Notes: generated by a model not told the origin, from the sequence alone. Counted from the first letter of the stretch, positions 1 to 9,131 are shown. The stretch is DNA of 57,394 bases from Nitrosomonas sp. Nm132 (GCF_900100485.1 NZ_FNDH01000018.1:1-57394); one strand, 5' to 3'. Numbers and translations: made by a program.

Positions 1-13
1 GGCAAGTGAAGTT

Positions 14-1543
14 GTGGCATCAGGAATTCCTCGAAAGAATATCTGTATAGAGTTCATCTCAAAAATCGTATCTTCGCAAAATCCAGTTTGTTTGATTGCC
101 TATTTTTGTATCTCCTCCCCTGGCACATGTAATCGATTGATTTATATTTGTTCTTTAGAATGCTTTAAAAACGAGGGATGCTCCGAGATCAGGTTGTCTA
201 AAGTTACGCTTGAGCAAATCAAAGCCCCCATTCCTAACGCTATCGCAATGGGGCCATTTGGATCACGAATCAAAACTGATAACTTTGTCCCAACTGGAGT
301 GCCGGTCATTCGAGGCGGAAACCTCAATGCGTCGCGGCTACTCGATGACGAGTTTGTTTATCTTACAGAAGAGAAAGCAGATGAACTGCGCACATCAAAT
401 GCGCGACCCGGTGACATCGTAATTACACATCGCGGGACTATAGGACAAGTAGGAATAATTCCTTACAGCGCACGTCATCCACGGTACGTGGTCTCTCAGA
501 GTCAAATGAAATTCACCGTGGACCCGGAAAAAGCCGATCCATTTTTCATCTTCTACTTTCTTCGCTCCCCCGTCGGCCAGCATCAGCTATTAGCCAACAC
601 GTCGCAGGTCGGAGTGCCCGCAATTGCGCAGCCAACAAGCAGTCTAAAGACTATAGAAATCTTGCTTCCGTCTACCGTTGACGAACAACGCGCCATCGCC
701 CACATCCTCGGCACGCTCGACGACAAGATCGAACTCAATCGCCGCATGAACGAAACGCTGGAAGCCATCGCGCAGGCGATTTTCAAGTCCTGGTTCGTCG
801 ACTTCGACCCCGTTCGCGCCAAAGCCCAGGGCGAACCGCCCGAATCCATCTGCCGCCGCTTACGGCTCACCCCCGACCTCCTCGCCCTCTTCCCCGACCG
901 CCTCGTCGATTCCGAACTCGGCGAGATTCCGGAGGGGTGGGAGATGGGCACTATTGCCGACCATTGCATCTTGAACGCCGTATCGTGGACAGCCAAAATG
1001 CTTCCGGCCAAGGTGTATTACGTTGATCTTGCCAATGCCAAGAACGGCATTATTTCCGAGATCCAAGTGTTCTCTTCTTCCGCCGCACCTAGCCGCGCTC
1101 GGCGTGTGCTTCGTGCAGGAGACACGATTGTTGGCACCGTCCGGCCCGGCAATCGCTCATTTGCGCTGATAGGCCAAGGGACTCCCCAGCTAACTGGAAG
1201 CACGGGCTTCGCGGTTCTCTCTCCAACACGAAACGAGCTTCGCGAGTTTGTCTATTACCTGGCGACGAATGATAATAACATCAGTAGGTTGAACCAATTA
1301 GCAGATGGCGCGGCCTACCCCGCTGTGCGATCAGAAGTCGTTACCGCTGGTGTCTGCGTTCTTCCACCCCCCGACGTAATTGACGCATTCCATGTAGCAA
1401 CAGCCGAGATGGTTGATTACCAGATAGCTAACCGGGTCAATAATGACACATTAGCTACCATACGCGACACGCTCCTTCCAGAACTCTTATCCGGTGAACT
1501 GCGCATGCTATCCCACGATCAGGCCGTGGAGGTAGTAGCATGA
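14..1543 (+). CDS. hsdS: Type I restriction-modification specificity subunit (HsdS)
   Basis: DNA-recognition subunit of a type I restriction-modification enzyme. It shows the two-target-recognition-domain plan: the first near residues 60-220 (with MGPFGSRIK and VPVIRGGN), a central conserved helix near 225-265 (LNRRMNETLEAIAQAIFKSW, then FVDFDPV), and the second near 300-490, ending LLPELLSGELRM. The reading frame is open to the left window edge. The first ~60 residues of the frame are AT-rich and cysteine-rich and do not look like HsdS, so the true start is probably the TTG at 194 or upstream of the window. It overlaps the fic start by 4 bp (ATGA). With hsdR destroyed downstream, it can only serve methylation if an hsdM lies upstream, outside this window. 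Confidence 0.85.
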   Translation: MASGIPRKNICIEFISKIVSSQNPVCLIAYFCISSPGTCNRLIYICSLECFKNEGCSEIRLSKVTLEQIKAPIPNAIAMGPFGSRIKTDNFVPTGVPVIRGGNLNASRLLDDEFVYLTEEKADELRTSNARPGDIVITHRGTIGQVGIIPYSARHPRYVVSQSQMKFTVDPEKADPFFIFYFLRSPVGQHQLLANTSQVGVPAIAQPTSSLKTIEILLPSTVDEQRAIAHILGTLDDKIELNRRMNETLEAIAQAIFKSWFVDFDPVRAKAQGEPPESICRRLRLTPDLLALFPDRLVDSELGEIPEGWEMGTIADHCILNAVSWTAKMLPAKVYYVDLANAKNGIISEIQVFSSSAAPSRARRVLRAGDTIVGTVRPGNRSFALIGQGTPQLTGSTGFAVLSPTRNELREFVYYLATNDNNISRLNQLADGAAYPAVRSEVVTAGVCVLPPPDVIDAFHVATAEMVDYQIANRVNNDTLATIRDTLLPELLSGELRMLSHDQAVEVVA

Positions 1544-2430
1544 CGGAACCGGTTTACTACCACCTCGGCAAGTTCCCGCCGGCGGACCCGGAGTGGAGGC
1601 AACTCATTCCTCTGATCGGTAAAGCCAACGCCGGCCTGGCCCGCTACGATGGCTTACTGTCGGCGATTCCGAACGCCTCCGTGCTACTCTCGCCGCTGAC
1701 CACGCAAGAGGCAGTGCTATTATCCAAGATCGAAGGCACGCATGTGACCATGGGTGAAGTGCTGGAACTGGAGGCAGGCGGCGAACCGGAAGATGTGACC
1801 CAGCCCAAGCGCGACGATGCTGAGGAAATCCTGAACTACCGCATTACACTACGCGCTTGCGTGGATGTCTTAAGGGAGCGGCCGCTGTCGCAGCATTTGC
1901 TGCGGCAGGCACACTTTCTGCTGATGCAGGGCGTGCGGGGAAAAGACAAGACGCCGGGCAATTACCGTACGGAACAGAATTGGATCGGCCCGAAAGGTTG
2001 CCGCATTGACGAGGCGAGCTTTGTGCCGATTGCCCCCGAACACCTGAGTGCTGGAATGGATGCTTTGGAGTCGTATATGAATGTCGATGACGAGCCAGAC
2101 TCCTTGGTGCAACTCGCCATCGTACATGTGGAGTTCGAGGCGCTTCATCCCTTCAGGATGGAAATGGCCGCCTTGGCCGTATGCTGATTCCGCTATTCCT
2201 TTACAAGAAAGGCGTTCTCAGCAGCCCCGATTTCTATATGAGCGGCTACTTGGAAGCTCATTGCAAAATCTACCATAAGCGGCTGCGAGCTGTGTCACGG
2301 GACGGTGCCTGGACCGCGTGGTGTATTTTCTTTCTGGAGGGAATTATCCAGCAGTCGGCCGAAAACGAACAAAAGGCACGAGCGATTCTAGCGCTGTATG
2401 AACAGGTCAAGAATCGAGTCGTAGATCTGA
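1540..2430 (+). pseudogene. Fic-family AMP-transferase, frameshifted and 3'-truncated
   Basis: Fic/DOC-type adenylyltransferase of the kind often placed between hsdS and hsdR. The N-terminal Fic_N-like part contains the inhibitory-helix-like LLSKIEGTHVT (about residues 60-71). The frame breaks inside the Fic motif: it reads HPFRMEMA and stops at 2187, whereas the next frame reads DGNGRLGRMLIPLFL from 2158. Restoring one G in AGGAT near 2156 gives HPFRDGNGRLGR, so a 1-bp deletion is the simplest cause. The second frame then continues normally (GVLSSPDFYMSGYLE) to VDLT near 2430 and is abruptly joined to hsdR sequence. About 60-80 C-terminal residues are missing compared with full-length family members of about 370 residues. 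Not expected to be functional. Confidence 0.9.
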
Positions 2431-5111
2431 CAATCAGCTCGAAACCTACAAGGCTGAAATTTCAGACCTGTTCGTATTCAACGAGGCGCTGGTGATTTCC
2501 GATGGTCTGCATGCGCGCGTGGGTTCACTCACCGCCGACCGCGAGCGCTTTCTGCCGTGGCGCACCGTGCGCAACGAGAACGACCGGCCGTTGCTGGAGT
2601 TTGAGCTGGAAAAGGTAGTGCGTGGCTTTTTCGCGCCTGAATTGCTGCTGGACTATCTGCGTTATTTCATTCTCTATGAGCAGAGCGATGACGGGCTGAT
2701 CAAGAAGATTGCGGGCTACCATCAGTTCCACGCCGTGCGTGAAGCGGTGCGTGTCACGGTGATTGCTGCCACGCAGCCACAGGTTGAGAAAGACAAGGCG
2801 CACCAGGAACGCGCCACCTATGGCAAACAGGTGGTGCCCGGCTCGCGCAAAGGCGGCATTGTCTGGCACACCCAGGGCTCGGGCAAGAGCATTTCCATGG
2901 CGTGCTTTACCGGCAAACTGATGCAGCAGCCGGAAATGCAGAACCCCACGATTGTCGTCGTCACCGACCGCAACGATCTGGACGGGCAGTTGTATCAAAC
3001 TTTTGTCGGTGCGAGTTCGCTGTTGAAGGAAACCCCGCAGCAGGCAGAAAACCGCGAGCAATTGCCGGCATTGCTGGCAGGGCGGGCATCCGGTGGCATC
3101 ATTTTCACCACGGTACAGAAGTTTGCTCCGGGGCAGAATGAAGACGTGTTTCCATGTCTGACTGAGCGCACCAACATCGTGGTCATTGCCGATGAGGCGC
3201 ACCGTTCGCAGTATGGCTTTCGCGCGGTGCTCGACAAGCAGTCCGGCCAATACAAATACGGTTTTGCCAAGCACCTGCGCGATGCCCTGCCCTACGCCAC
3301 CTTTGTCGGCTTTACCGGCACGCCGGTGGAGACGGATGACAAGGATACCCGCGCGGTGTTCGGCGATTACGTCAGTATCTACGACATCCAGGATGCCGTG
3401 GATGATGGCGCCACGGTGCCGATTTACTACGAAAGCCGCCTGGCCAGGCTGGATATCAATCAGGCGGAGATCGAACAACTCAGCGACCAAGTCGAGGAAA
3501 TCTTCGAGGACGAAGAGAGTATCGCGCTGCGCGAGGCGGCCAAGACCAAGTGGGCCGCGTTGGAGAAGCTGGTCGGCGCTGAACCGCGTATCCAGCAAGT
3601 CGCGGTCGATATCGTGCAGCACTTCGAAGCGCGCAATGCAGCAGTAGAGGGCAAAGGCATGATCGTAGCCATGAGCCGCGAGATTTGCGTTCACCTCTAT
3701 AACGCTATCGCGGTGCTGCGGCCGGAATGGCATAGCCCTGACCCGGCGCAAGGGGCAAGGGGCAATCAAGGTGATCATGACCGGCTCGGCAGCCGATAGC
3801 GAACTGATGCAGCCGCACATCTACAATGCCGCCACCAAAAAGCAACTGGAAAAGCGCTTCAAGCACCCCAAAGACCCGCCCAAGCTGGTGATTGCGCGCG
3901 ACATGTGGCTCACCGGTTTCGACGTGCCGTGCCTACATACCCTATATGTGGACAAGCCGATGCGCGACCACAACCTGATGCAGGCCATCGCCCGCGTGAA
4001 CCGCGTGTTCCGCGACAAGGAGGGCGGACTGGTAGTGGACTACATCGGCATCGCCGCCGAACTGCGCCGAGCCCTCAAGATCTATACCGACAGCCGTGGC
4101 AAGGGCCAGCCCACTTTGGATGCCGCCGAGGCCTTGGCCAAGCTCAAGGAATTGATGGAAGTAGCGCGTAGCCTGCTGCATGGCTTCGACTATGCATCCT
4201 ATCGCATTCAGGCGACAAGCTTGCTGCTGCCCACCGCCAATTTTGTACTGGGACTGGAAGACGGCAAGAAACGCTGGGCTGACGTGGTACTGGCCATCAC
4301 TAAAGCCTTCTCCCTGTGCGGGACGCTGGACGAGGCGATGGAACTACGCGAAGAAATCGCCTTTTTCCAGGCCATCAAAAGCGTGATCGCCAAGGCGACG
4401 GAGACCGACAAGAAACTCTCCGAGGACAAGAAAAACACCGTCCTCAAACAGATTCTGGATAACGCGATGATCGCCGAGGGCGTCGAGGATATCTTCAAGC
4501 TGGCGGGACTGGAACGGCCGGACATGGGCATCCTGTCCGATGGCTTTCTGGAAGAAGTGCGCAATGTGCCACAGCGCAACTTTGTCGTCGAGCTGCTGCA
4601 AAAACTGCTCAATGACGAAATCAAATCCCGCAGCAGAGCCAACGTGATTCTGGAGAAGAAATTCAGCGACCGCCTGCAGGAAGCGTTGAATCGCTATCGC
4701 AACCGGGCCATTGAAAGCGCTCAGGTGATCGAAGAATTGATTCAGATGGCCAGGGAATTCCGCGAAGCAACCAAGCGCGGCGAGAATCTGGGACTGAATC
4801 AATCCGAGTTGGCTTTCTATGACGCTCTAGCCGACAACGAAAGCGCGGTACGTGAGCTGGGCGACGATATCCTGAAAAAAATCGCACACGAACTCACCGA
4901 AAAGTTGCGCCACAGTACCACGGTTGACTGGCAAAAGCGCGAAAGCATCCGCGCGCGATTGCGCAATCTGGTGCGCATCACCTTGCGCCGCTACAAATAC
5001 CCACCCGATAAACAAGAAGATGCCATCAGGCTAGTGTTGGCACAGGCAGAACGGTTGTCTGACAACGGTTGTCTGACGAGTGGACAAAGTAGGTATCAAC
5101 AATGGTTTTAG
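2429..5111 (+). pseudogene. hsdR: Type I restriction endonuclease subunit R (HsdR), N-terminally deleted and frameshifted twice
   Basis: Remnant of the ATP-dependent translocase/nuclease subunit. HsdR sequence begins abruptly at 2429 in frame with TYKAEISDLFVFNEALVISD, so the N-terminal PD-(D/E)XK nuclease region (roughly 200-250 residues in the family) is absent. The motor part has Walker A HTQGSGKS, the DEAH box IADEAHRSQ and FTGTPV. The frame shifts at a 7-bp tandem duplication (CAAGGGG twice, 3749-3762). Removing one copy restores [15 protein letters not shown] and the second ORF (3771-5111). A 14-bp tandem duplication at 5050-5077 scrambles the last residues. Removing it restores [10 protein letters not shown] and a stop at 5090-5092. 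Translocase motifs persist in pieces, but no intact restriction enzyme can be made. Confidence 0.93.
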
Positions 5112-5176
5112 TACCCTAATCAGCATTCAATGATTAGGAATAAGATAAGGTGCTACCTTGCTCACTATCTTGAATA

Positions 5177-5278
5177 TATACGCATCGTACTTCAAAATTC
5201 AGCATCAATACCTTCTCCCGCTGGGAGAAGATTGGATGAGGGATTATGAAAACCGAATTTTGAAGTACGATGCGTATA
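5177..5278. repeat. Palindromic intergenic repeat, family 2, copy 1
   Basis: A 102-bp element bounded by perfect 24-bp inverted repeats, 5177-5200 and 5255-5278 (core CGCATCGTACTTCAAAATTC and its complement). The interior contains ACCTTCTCCCGCTGGGAGAAG-like hairpin sequence. A diverged copy lies at 32663-32753 in the opposite orientation. It fills the gap between the hsdR remnant and the convergent ferritin-like gene and could act as a terminator hairpin. A MITE or REP-like origin is inferred. Confidence 0.8.
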
Positions 5279-5396
5279 AGTGACGGTTCGTTGAATGAGA
5301 CCTAACTTATAACCAGCATAACCTCAACACGATTCCGACAGTCCAGCACTTCGGCCACCCCCTTGAGATCATGCCTTTCATGCTAATAAATCGTGT

Positions 5397-5864
5397 TTAC
5401 TTCCCTGCTTCACAGGGCTGGCGCAGCATCTTCCTGACCGCATCGGCATGCATCTCTTCTGCCACAATCTGGCTACGCGCATATTCTTCCAGCAAGACCG
5501 ACTTGCCCTGGGCCAGTTCCAGCAATTGATAATAGCGCTCCAGCGACTGGCTTTCATGTACAAGAGATTCCTGCAGGATGTCGCCAACGGGAACTGAGCA
5601 GACTAAGTCGGTATCATGCGCATGCGTCTCCAGCAATGAACCGATGGCAAGAGAGGGATGTCCTCCCAACAGAGTAACCAATTCACCTGCCTTTCGCGCA
5701 TGCAACAAGCCTTCCTCTGCTTGTTTGTTTAGCCACTCGACAATGGGAATGCGATTATAACCATACACCATCAAGGCGTAGTGGGTATAACGCACCACGC
5801 CGGCCAGTTCGAGTTCCATGATCTGATTCAGTAATGCGACTGCTTTATCTTTATCGAGACTCAT
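5397..5864 (-). CDS. Bacterioferritin-like ferritin-family protein
   Basis: A 155-residue all-helical ferritin-like protein, probably storing or handling iron, or acting as a peroxide-consuming ferroxidase. Carboxylate and histidine ligand patterns of the family are visible: MELELAGVVRYTHY (about residues 16-29), EEGLLHARKAGE (about 50-61), ESQSLERYYQLLE, and AEEMHADAV near the C-terminus. It most resembles bacterioferritin-related proteins. The haem-ligand methionine of classical bacterioferritin is not evident, so haem binding is uncertain. The start is supported by a strong Shine-Dalgarno (AAAGGAGGAA) just upstream. It lies downstream of the peroxiredoxin on the same strand, which fits an oxidative-stress and iron pairing, with a hairpin between the two. 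Confidence 0.82.
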   Translation of the reverse strand: MSLDKDKAVALLNQIMELELAGVVRYTHYALMVYGYNRIPIVEWLNKQAEEGLLHARKAGELVTLLGGHPSLAIGSLLETHAHDTDLVCSVPVGDILQESLVHESQSLERYYQLLELAQGKSVLLEEYARSQIVAEEMHADAVRKMLRQPCEAGK

Positions 5865-5895
5865 ATATTCCTCCTTTCAGCTCTGAAGTTATGAG

Positions 5896-5922
5896 AACCG
5901 AAGTTTTAATAAAACTTCGGTT
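5896..5922 (-). promoter_or_regulatory. Perfect inverted repeat upstream of the ferritin-like gene
   Basis: ACCGAAGTTTT-AAT-AAAACTTCGGT forms a perfect hairpin about 32 bp before the ferritin-like start. There is no clear U-tract on either strand, so an operator or RNA hairpin between peroxiredoxin and ferritin is as likely as a terminator. Confidence 0.45.
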
Positions 5923-6038
5923 TATATGAGACTCCTTTTCTCATTGCTACGTTCCATCCACCTTGCGCTGGAAGCGTCTGCCCCGATTCCTTCACAACCT
6001 CTTTGTTAAAAAGCCAGCGTGGCGCGGTTGATTCGGCC

Positions 6039-6641
6039 TTACAGTTTGTCCGCGTGGCTGCTGAGATATTCTGCCACCCCTTCAGGACTCGCTTTCATGC
6101 CGGGTTGACCACTTTTCCAGCCAGCCGGACAAACTTCGCCATGTTCCTCATGGAAACGCAATGCGTCGACCATGCGTAGCATCTCATCGACATCGCGCCC
6201 CAACGGCAAATCATTGACCACCTGATGACGCACGATACCCTGCCTGTCAATCAGGAAAGAGCCGCGCAGCGCAACATGACCAGGATGGGTTACGCCATAA
6301 GCATTCATCACCTCGCCACCCAGATCGGCCACCAGCGTAATATCGATCGGACCGAGTCCACCTTTGGTGATGGGGGTGTTACGCCAGGCGTAATGCGTGA
6401 AATGGGAATCGACTGAGACGCCGATTACTTCCACATTACGCTGCTGAAAATCTTTTGCTCGATGAGAATGTGCGATGATTTCCGAGGGGCAGACAAAGGT
6501 AAAATCCAAGGGGTAGAAAAACAGCACTGCATATTTGTTACGAATATGCGTATAAAGATTGAAATTTTCATCGAAACTGCCATTAGGCAACACGGCAGGT
6601 TTAGTAAAATCAGGTGCAGGTCGCGTGACGAGTACAGTCAT
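6039..6641 (-). CDS. Typical 2-Cys peroxiredoxin (AhpC/TSA family)
   Basis: Cytosolic thiol peroxidase of 200 residues that reduces hydrogen peroxide, organic hydroperoxides and peroxynitrite. The peroxidatic Cys51 sits in FVCPSE within the family core (YPLDFTFVCP). The resolving Cys171 is in VCPAGW near the C-terminus, so it is a typical 2-Cys enzyme. Length matches the family. No AhpF or thioredoxin partner is in the immediate neighbourhood. The ferritin-like gene follows on the same strand after about 175 bp. An inverted repeat, TTGACC-N7-GGTCAA, lies about 47 bp upstream of the start and could be an operator. Confidence 0.95.
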   Translation of the reverse strand: MTVLVTRPAPDFTKPAVLPNGSFDENFNLYTHIRNKYAVLFFYPLDFTFVCPSEIIAHSHRAKDFQQRNVEVIGVSVDSHFTHYAWRNTPITKGGLGPIDITLVADLGGEVMNAYGVTHPGHVALRGSFLIDRQGIVRHQVVNDLPLGRDVDEMLRMVDALRFHEEHGEVCPAGWKSGQPGMKASPEGVAEYLSSHADKL

Positions 6642-6994
6642 AGTATTTCCTTTCTAGTTGAGTAAATTTGATTTGGTAATAATTGAATTGACCTGTATGG
6701 GGTCAACTTTATGATTAAATCTTTTCTTCTTCTTTCTCTTTCTTAGACCATATACTAGATACCCTGGACACAAAAGTAAATAACATAAATTTCGCGATTG
6801 CATCCGCATCGAAATCAATCGCGCTCGCCAGTTCTTGATTTTAGATAACGTGATGTTGTGGGAATACCCTCTTAACCACCGCACGACGAAGGAGAAAACC
6901 GATGAGTAATGCTATGCAACTGGATACCGTTATTGTTGGCAGAAGAATTACCGTTCTTTATACTTGATGCCCGTTATAGCATCAGGAGCAAAAA
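6642..6994. other. Intergenic region with a possible 21-codon ORF
   Basis: The region between peroxiredoxin and the PLP decarboxylase contains the inverted repeat noted above and a pyrimidine-rich tract (about 6720-6745). A small plus-strand ORF at 6902-6967 (starting MSNAMQLDTVIVG) is preceded by GAAGGAG about 6 bp upstream of its ATG. DTVIVG resembles the beginning of an FAD/NAD-binding protein, so it may be the 5' stub of a lost flavoprotein gene rather than a real peptide. No other gene is seen. Confidence 0.3.
6688..6706. promoter_or_regulatory. Possible operator TTGACC-N7-GGTCAA
   Basis: A short inverted repeat at 6688-6693/6701-6706 in the leader of the peroxiredoxin gene. A regulatory role is inferred from position only. 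Confidence 0.25.
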
Positions 6995-8317
6995 TCATCC
7001 CTCCTTTTTACCCAGATCAACAAGAAATCGGTCCAAGATTTCCTGACCAGCATGAGGCATCACGACAACATGTGCACAAGGCGCTTGTTGCCCATCGATA
7101 CTCAATCCCATGGTCGCCAAGCTGTAGCGATTCACTACGGCATCACTCGGTTTTCTGAAATAAATCGTATTGGATTGGTGGTTGGCTCTCACAGGATGTA
7201 AATCGCTATAGTGAGTCGCCATCTCCTTCAACAAATATGCCGTATTGTCCAGCATGGCCTTGGCATCAGCGGCCTGCTTTGTAAATGACGACTCTGAGCT
7301 AAAGAAATAAAACTCAGCAGGTTTTACCGCATCGCGCGAACAGGTAATGGTGCCAGGTACCTGCAAAATATACTCACATTCATGAACCTGGCCAAACTGG
7401 GCATGAAACGCCTCAAAATTTGTCTTGGGCGTGATGAACAAGCCTGCCGGTGAAGGGAAACCAAAAAATTTGTGGCATGAGACGGCGATGGAGTCGTAGC
7501 GTTTTACCTTCTTCCCTGTTCTCTGATCAGAAACTTCGTGCCAAAGATCACTCGCAAATTGGGTATGAGGTAGATAGCCACCAAACAGTGCAGCATCCAG
7601 ATGAAGATAAGAGGTTCGACCTTTAAGTTTTGATTGAATACCATCAATGGAATCAACTGCACCTTTGAAGGTCGTGCCAATCGTTGCGACCACTAGGGCC
7701 GGGTGGTTGGGATTTGCATTCAGTTGCCGTTCCAGATCGTCAATATCCATGCTGCCATCGCGAGAAGTCCCAACCACCACCCATTCCAGATTCAATAAGT
7801 CTCTGAGAATCTGAATCGAATAATGAGCTTCCTGCGTGAAATATATCTTGGGCATCTCTCCTGTTTGGCTTTTTAGAATCGTGCGGCCCATATACAGCCC
7901 GTGCATATTGCTGTCCGTACCACTATTGGTAAGAAAACCCCAGATATTGTCTGGTGAAAAGCCATACACCGCACCAAACCGGTTTATGAGCTCTTTTTCA
8001 AGAAGATGGCTATTAAAAGGAATGTGGCTATGATCGTAGGGATTGCCTACGTTGTTAAAACTAAACTGATTAAGACCCACATCAAATAGCTCCTTGCGCC
8101 AGGCGAAAAATTCCTCTGGTGGCGTAGTCATATTGATTGGATATCCCAGAAGCAAATTTTTTTGCTGTGGAAATCCTTGCATGCTTTTTAGCATTGCGGA
8201 AGAAGCATACTGCGGGCGATTCAAAAAGGATTGGCCCAGCACCCCATTAGGTGCGCAAGTCGCCACCAAAGCAGTCGCACCGGTCAAGCCAATAAATTGC
8301 CGTCGATTCATCAACAT
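6995..8317 (-). CDS. PLP-dependent group II decarboxylase (histidine-decarboxylase-like) with Tat signal
   Basis: Pyridoxal-phosphate amino-acid decarboxylase of the group II fold, about 440 residues. From this start, the Schiff-base lysine is about residue 283 (SCHKFFGFPSPAG), the aspartate pairing with the PLP ring nitrogen is in HLDAALFGGY (about 241), and the cofactor-stacking histidine is in QEAHYS (about 165). Overall it most resembles PLP histidine decarboxylases, but the substrate cannot be proved. The N-terminus is unusual: MNRRQFIGLTGATALVATC followed by APNGVLGQ is a twin-arginine signal (RRQFIG, hydrophobic stretch, small-residue cleavage region). The start at 8317 is chosen because AGGAG lies about 9 bp upstream; an in-frame codon at 8344 lacks a good ribosome site. 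An exported PLP decarboxylase would have to fold with its cofactor in the cytoplasm, which suits Tat. Confidence 0.85.
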   Translation of the reverse strand: MLMNRRQFIGLTGATALVATCAPNGVLGQSFLNRPQYASSAMLKSMQGFPQQKNLLLGYPINMTTPPEEFFAWRKELFDVGLNQFSFNNVGNPYDHSHIPFNSHLLEKELINRFGAVYGFSPDNIWGFLTNSGTDSNMHGLYMGRTILKSQTGEMPKIYFTQEAHYSIQILRDLLNLEWVVVGTSRDGSMDIDDLERQLNANPNHPALVVATIGTTFKGAVDSIDGIQSKLKGRTSYLHLDAALFGGYLPHTQFASDLWHEVSDQRTGKKVKRYDSIAVSCHKFFGFPSPAGLFITPKTNFEAFHAQFGQVHECEYILQVPGTITCSRDAVKPAEFYFFSSESSFTKQAADAKAMLDNTAYLLKEMATHYSDLHPVRANHQSNTIYFRKPSDAVVNRYSLATMGLSIDGQQAPCAHVVVMPHAGQEILDRFLVDLGKKEG

Positions 8318-8472
8318 GGTATTGATCTCCTGCTCACTGCGCACATCTGGATTAAGATAATGAATAAGAGGATCAAGACAAAAAAAAGTTTATTCTTGTC
8401 ACTTTCCTTCTTTATTTATTTAAATAGGTAAAACAAAAGACAAGAATTATCACACCATTCTATAAAGAACCG

Positions 8473-8519
8473 GGAATCTGCCCCCTTCCTCCAGTATAAG
8501 CGCCAGTCGGGCAGATTCC
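8473..8519 (-). terminator. Hairpin downstream of the DUF2780 gene
   Basis: Perfect 11-bp inverted repeat GGAATCTGCCC / GGGCAGATTCC with a 25-bp loop, just past the stop of the gene at 8538-9131. On the minus strand it is followed by a short T-containing stretch. Probable terminator. Confidence 0.45.
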
Positions 8520-8537
8520 TCCATTTCGCTGTAAAAA

Positions 8538-9131
8538 CTACATGCCCCCCATCAATGCTGACTGAAGTGCACTGGCAACGGAGCTTCCACCCGTACCTTG
8601 AACATATTGCACAACGATGGGTATGAATTTTTGTACCATGTCAGGTGCCAGGCCGAGTTGCTGGAATGAGCCTGCCATACCAGGTAAATTTCCAGCCGCC
8701 ATGCCTGCTAAATCCCCCATCATACCCCCTCCCCCGACAGCACCTGCACTAGCAGCAGGTGCAGGTGCAGATACGGGTGCGGGTGCAGCAGCCAGCAGGC
8801 CTTGCATATCGGGAACCGAATTACTCAGAGTCGTAAAATCCCCTGCCGACATTCTGGATTTGGCATGCTGGAATAGCGCCCCTGCTCCACCTTCTGCTTG
8901 CGGCTGGGTCACGCCTAGTTGCTGCATCAATAGCCCGATCAGACCGGTTCCGGAAGTCGTTGCGGGTACAGCCGTTGTCGCAGCCTCGCCAGCCTGTAGC
9001 ACTTGCGCACCTTTCTGTACCGTTCCGGATGCACCAGAAAGATCATCAAAATCAACCGCATACACATGGCTGGTCAAGAATAACGCAATGCTCAATGTAA
9101 AACATGCGCTTAACCATCTGATTGCTTTCAT
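8538..9131 (-). CDS. DUF2780 (VcgC/VcgE-like) secreted protein
   Basis: 197 residues with a clear Sec signal peptide (MKAIRWLSACFTLSIALFLT, cleavage after VYA). The mature part is Gly/Ala-rich with a low-complexity APAPVSAPAPAASAG linker near residues 115-130. The two blocks GLIGLLMQQLGVTQPQAEGG and the C-terminal QQLGLAPDMVQKFIPIVVQY are typical of the DUF2780 family, whose function is unknown. It is a stand-alone gene, transcribed away from a 570-bp region holding a palindromic repeat. Confidence 0.75.
   Translation of the reverse strand: MKAIRWLSACFTLSIALFLTSHVYAVDFDDLSGASGTVQKGAQVLQAGEAATTAVPATTSGTGLIGLLMQQLGVTQPQAEGGAGALFQHAKSRMSAGDFTTLSNSVPDMQGLLAAAPAPVSAPAPAASAGAVGGGGMMGDLAGMAAGNLPGMAGSFQQLGLAPDMVQKFIPIVVQYVQGTGGSSVASALQSALMGGM

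Noticed and set aside
2525..3820. 431-codon minus-strand open frame opposite hsdR
   Set aside because: It is antisense to clear HsdR motor motifs, has no family resemblance and is a by-product of codon bias.
6654..6884. 76-codon minus-strand frame upstream of peroxiredoxin
   Set aside because: Basic, low-complexity translation of an AT-rich leader containing a pyrimidine tract; no ribosome site.
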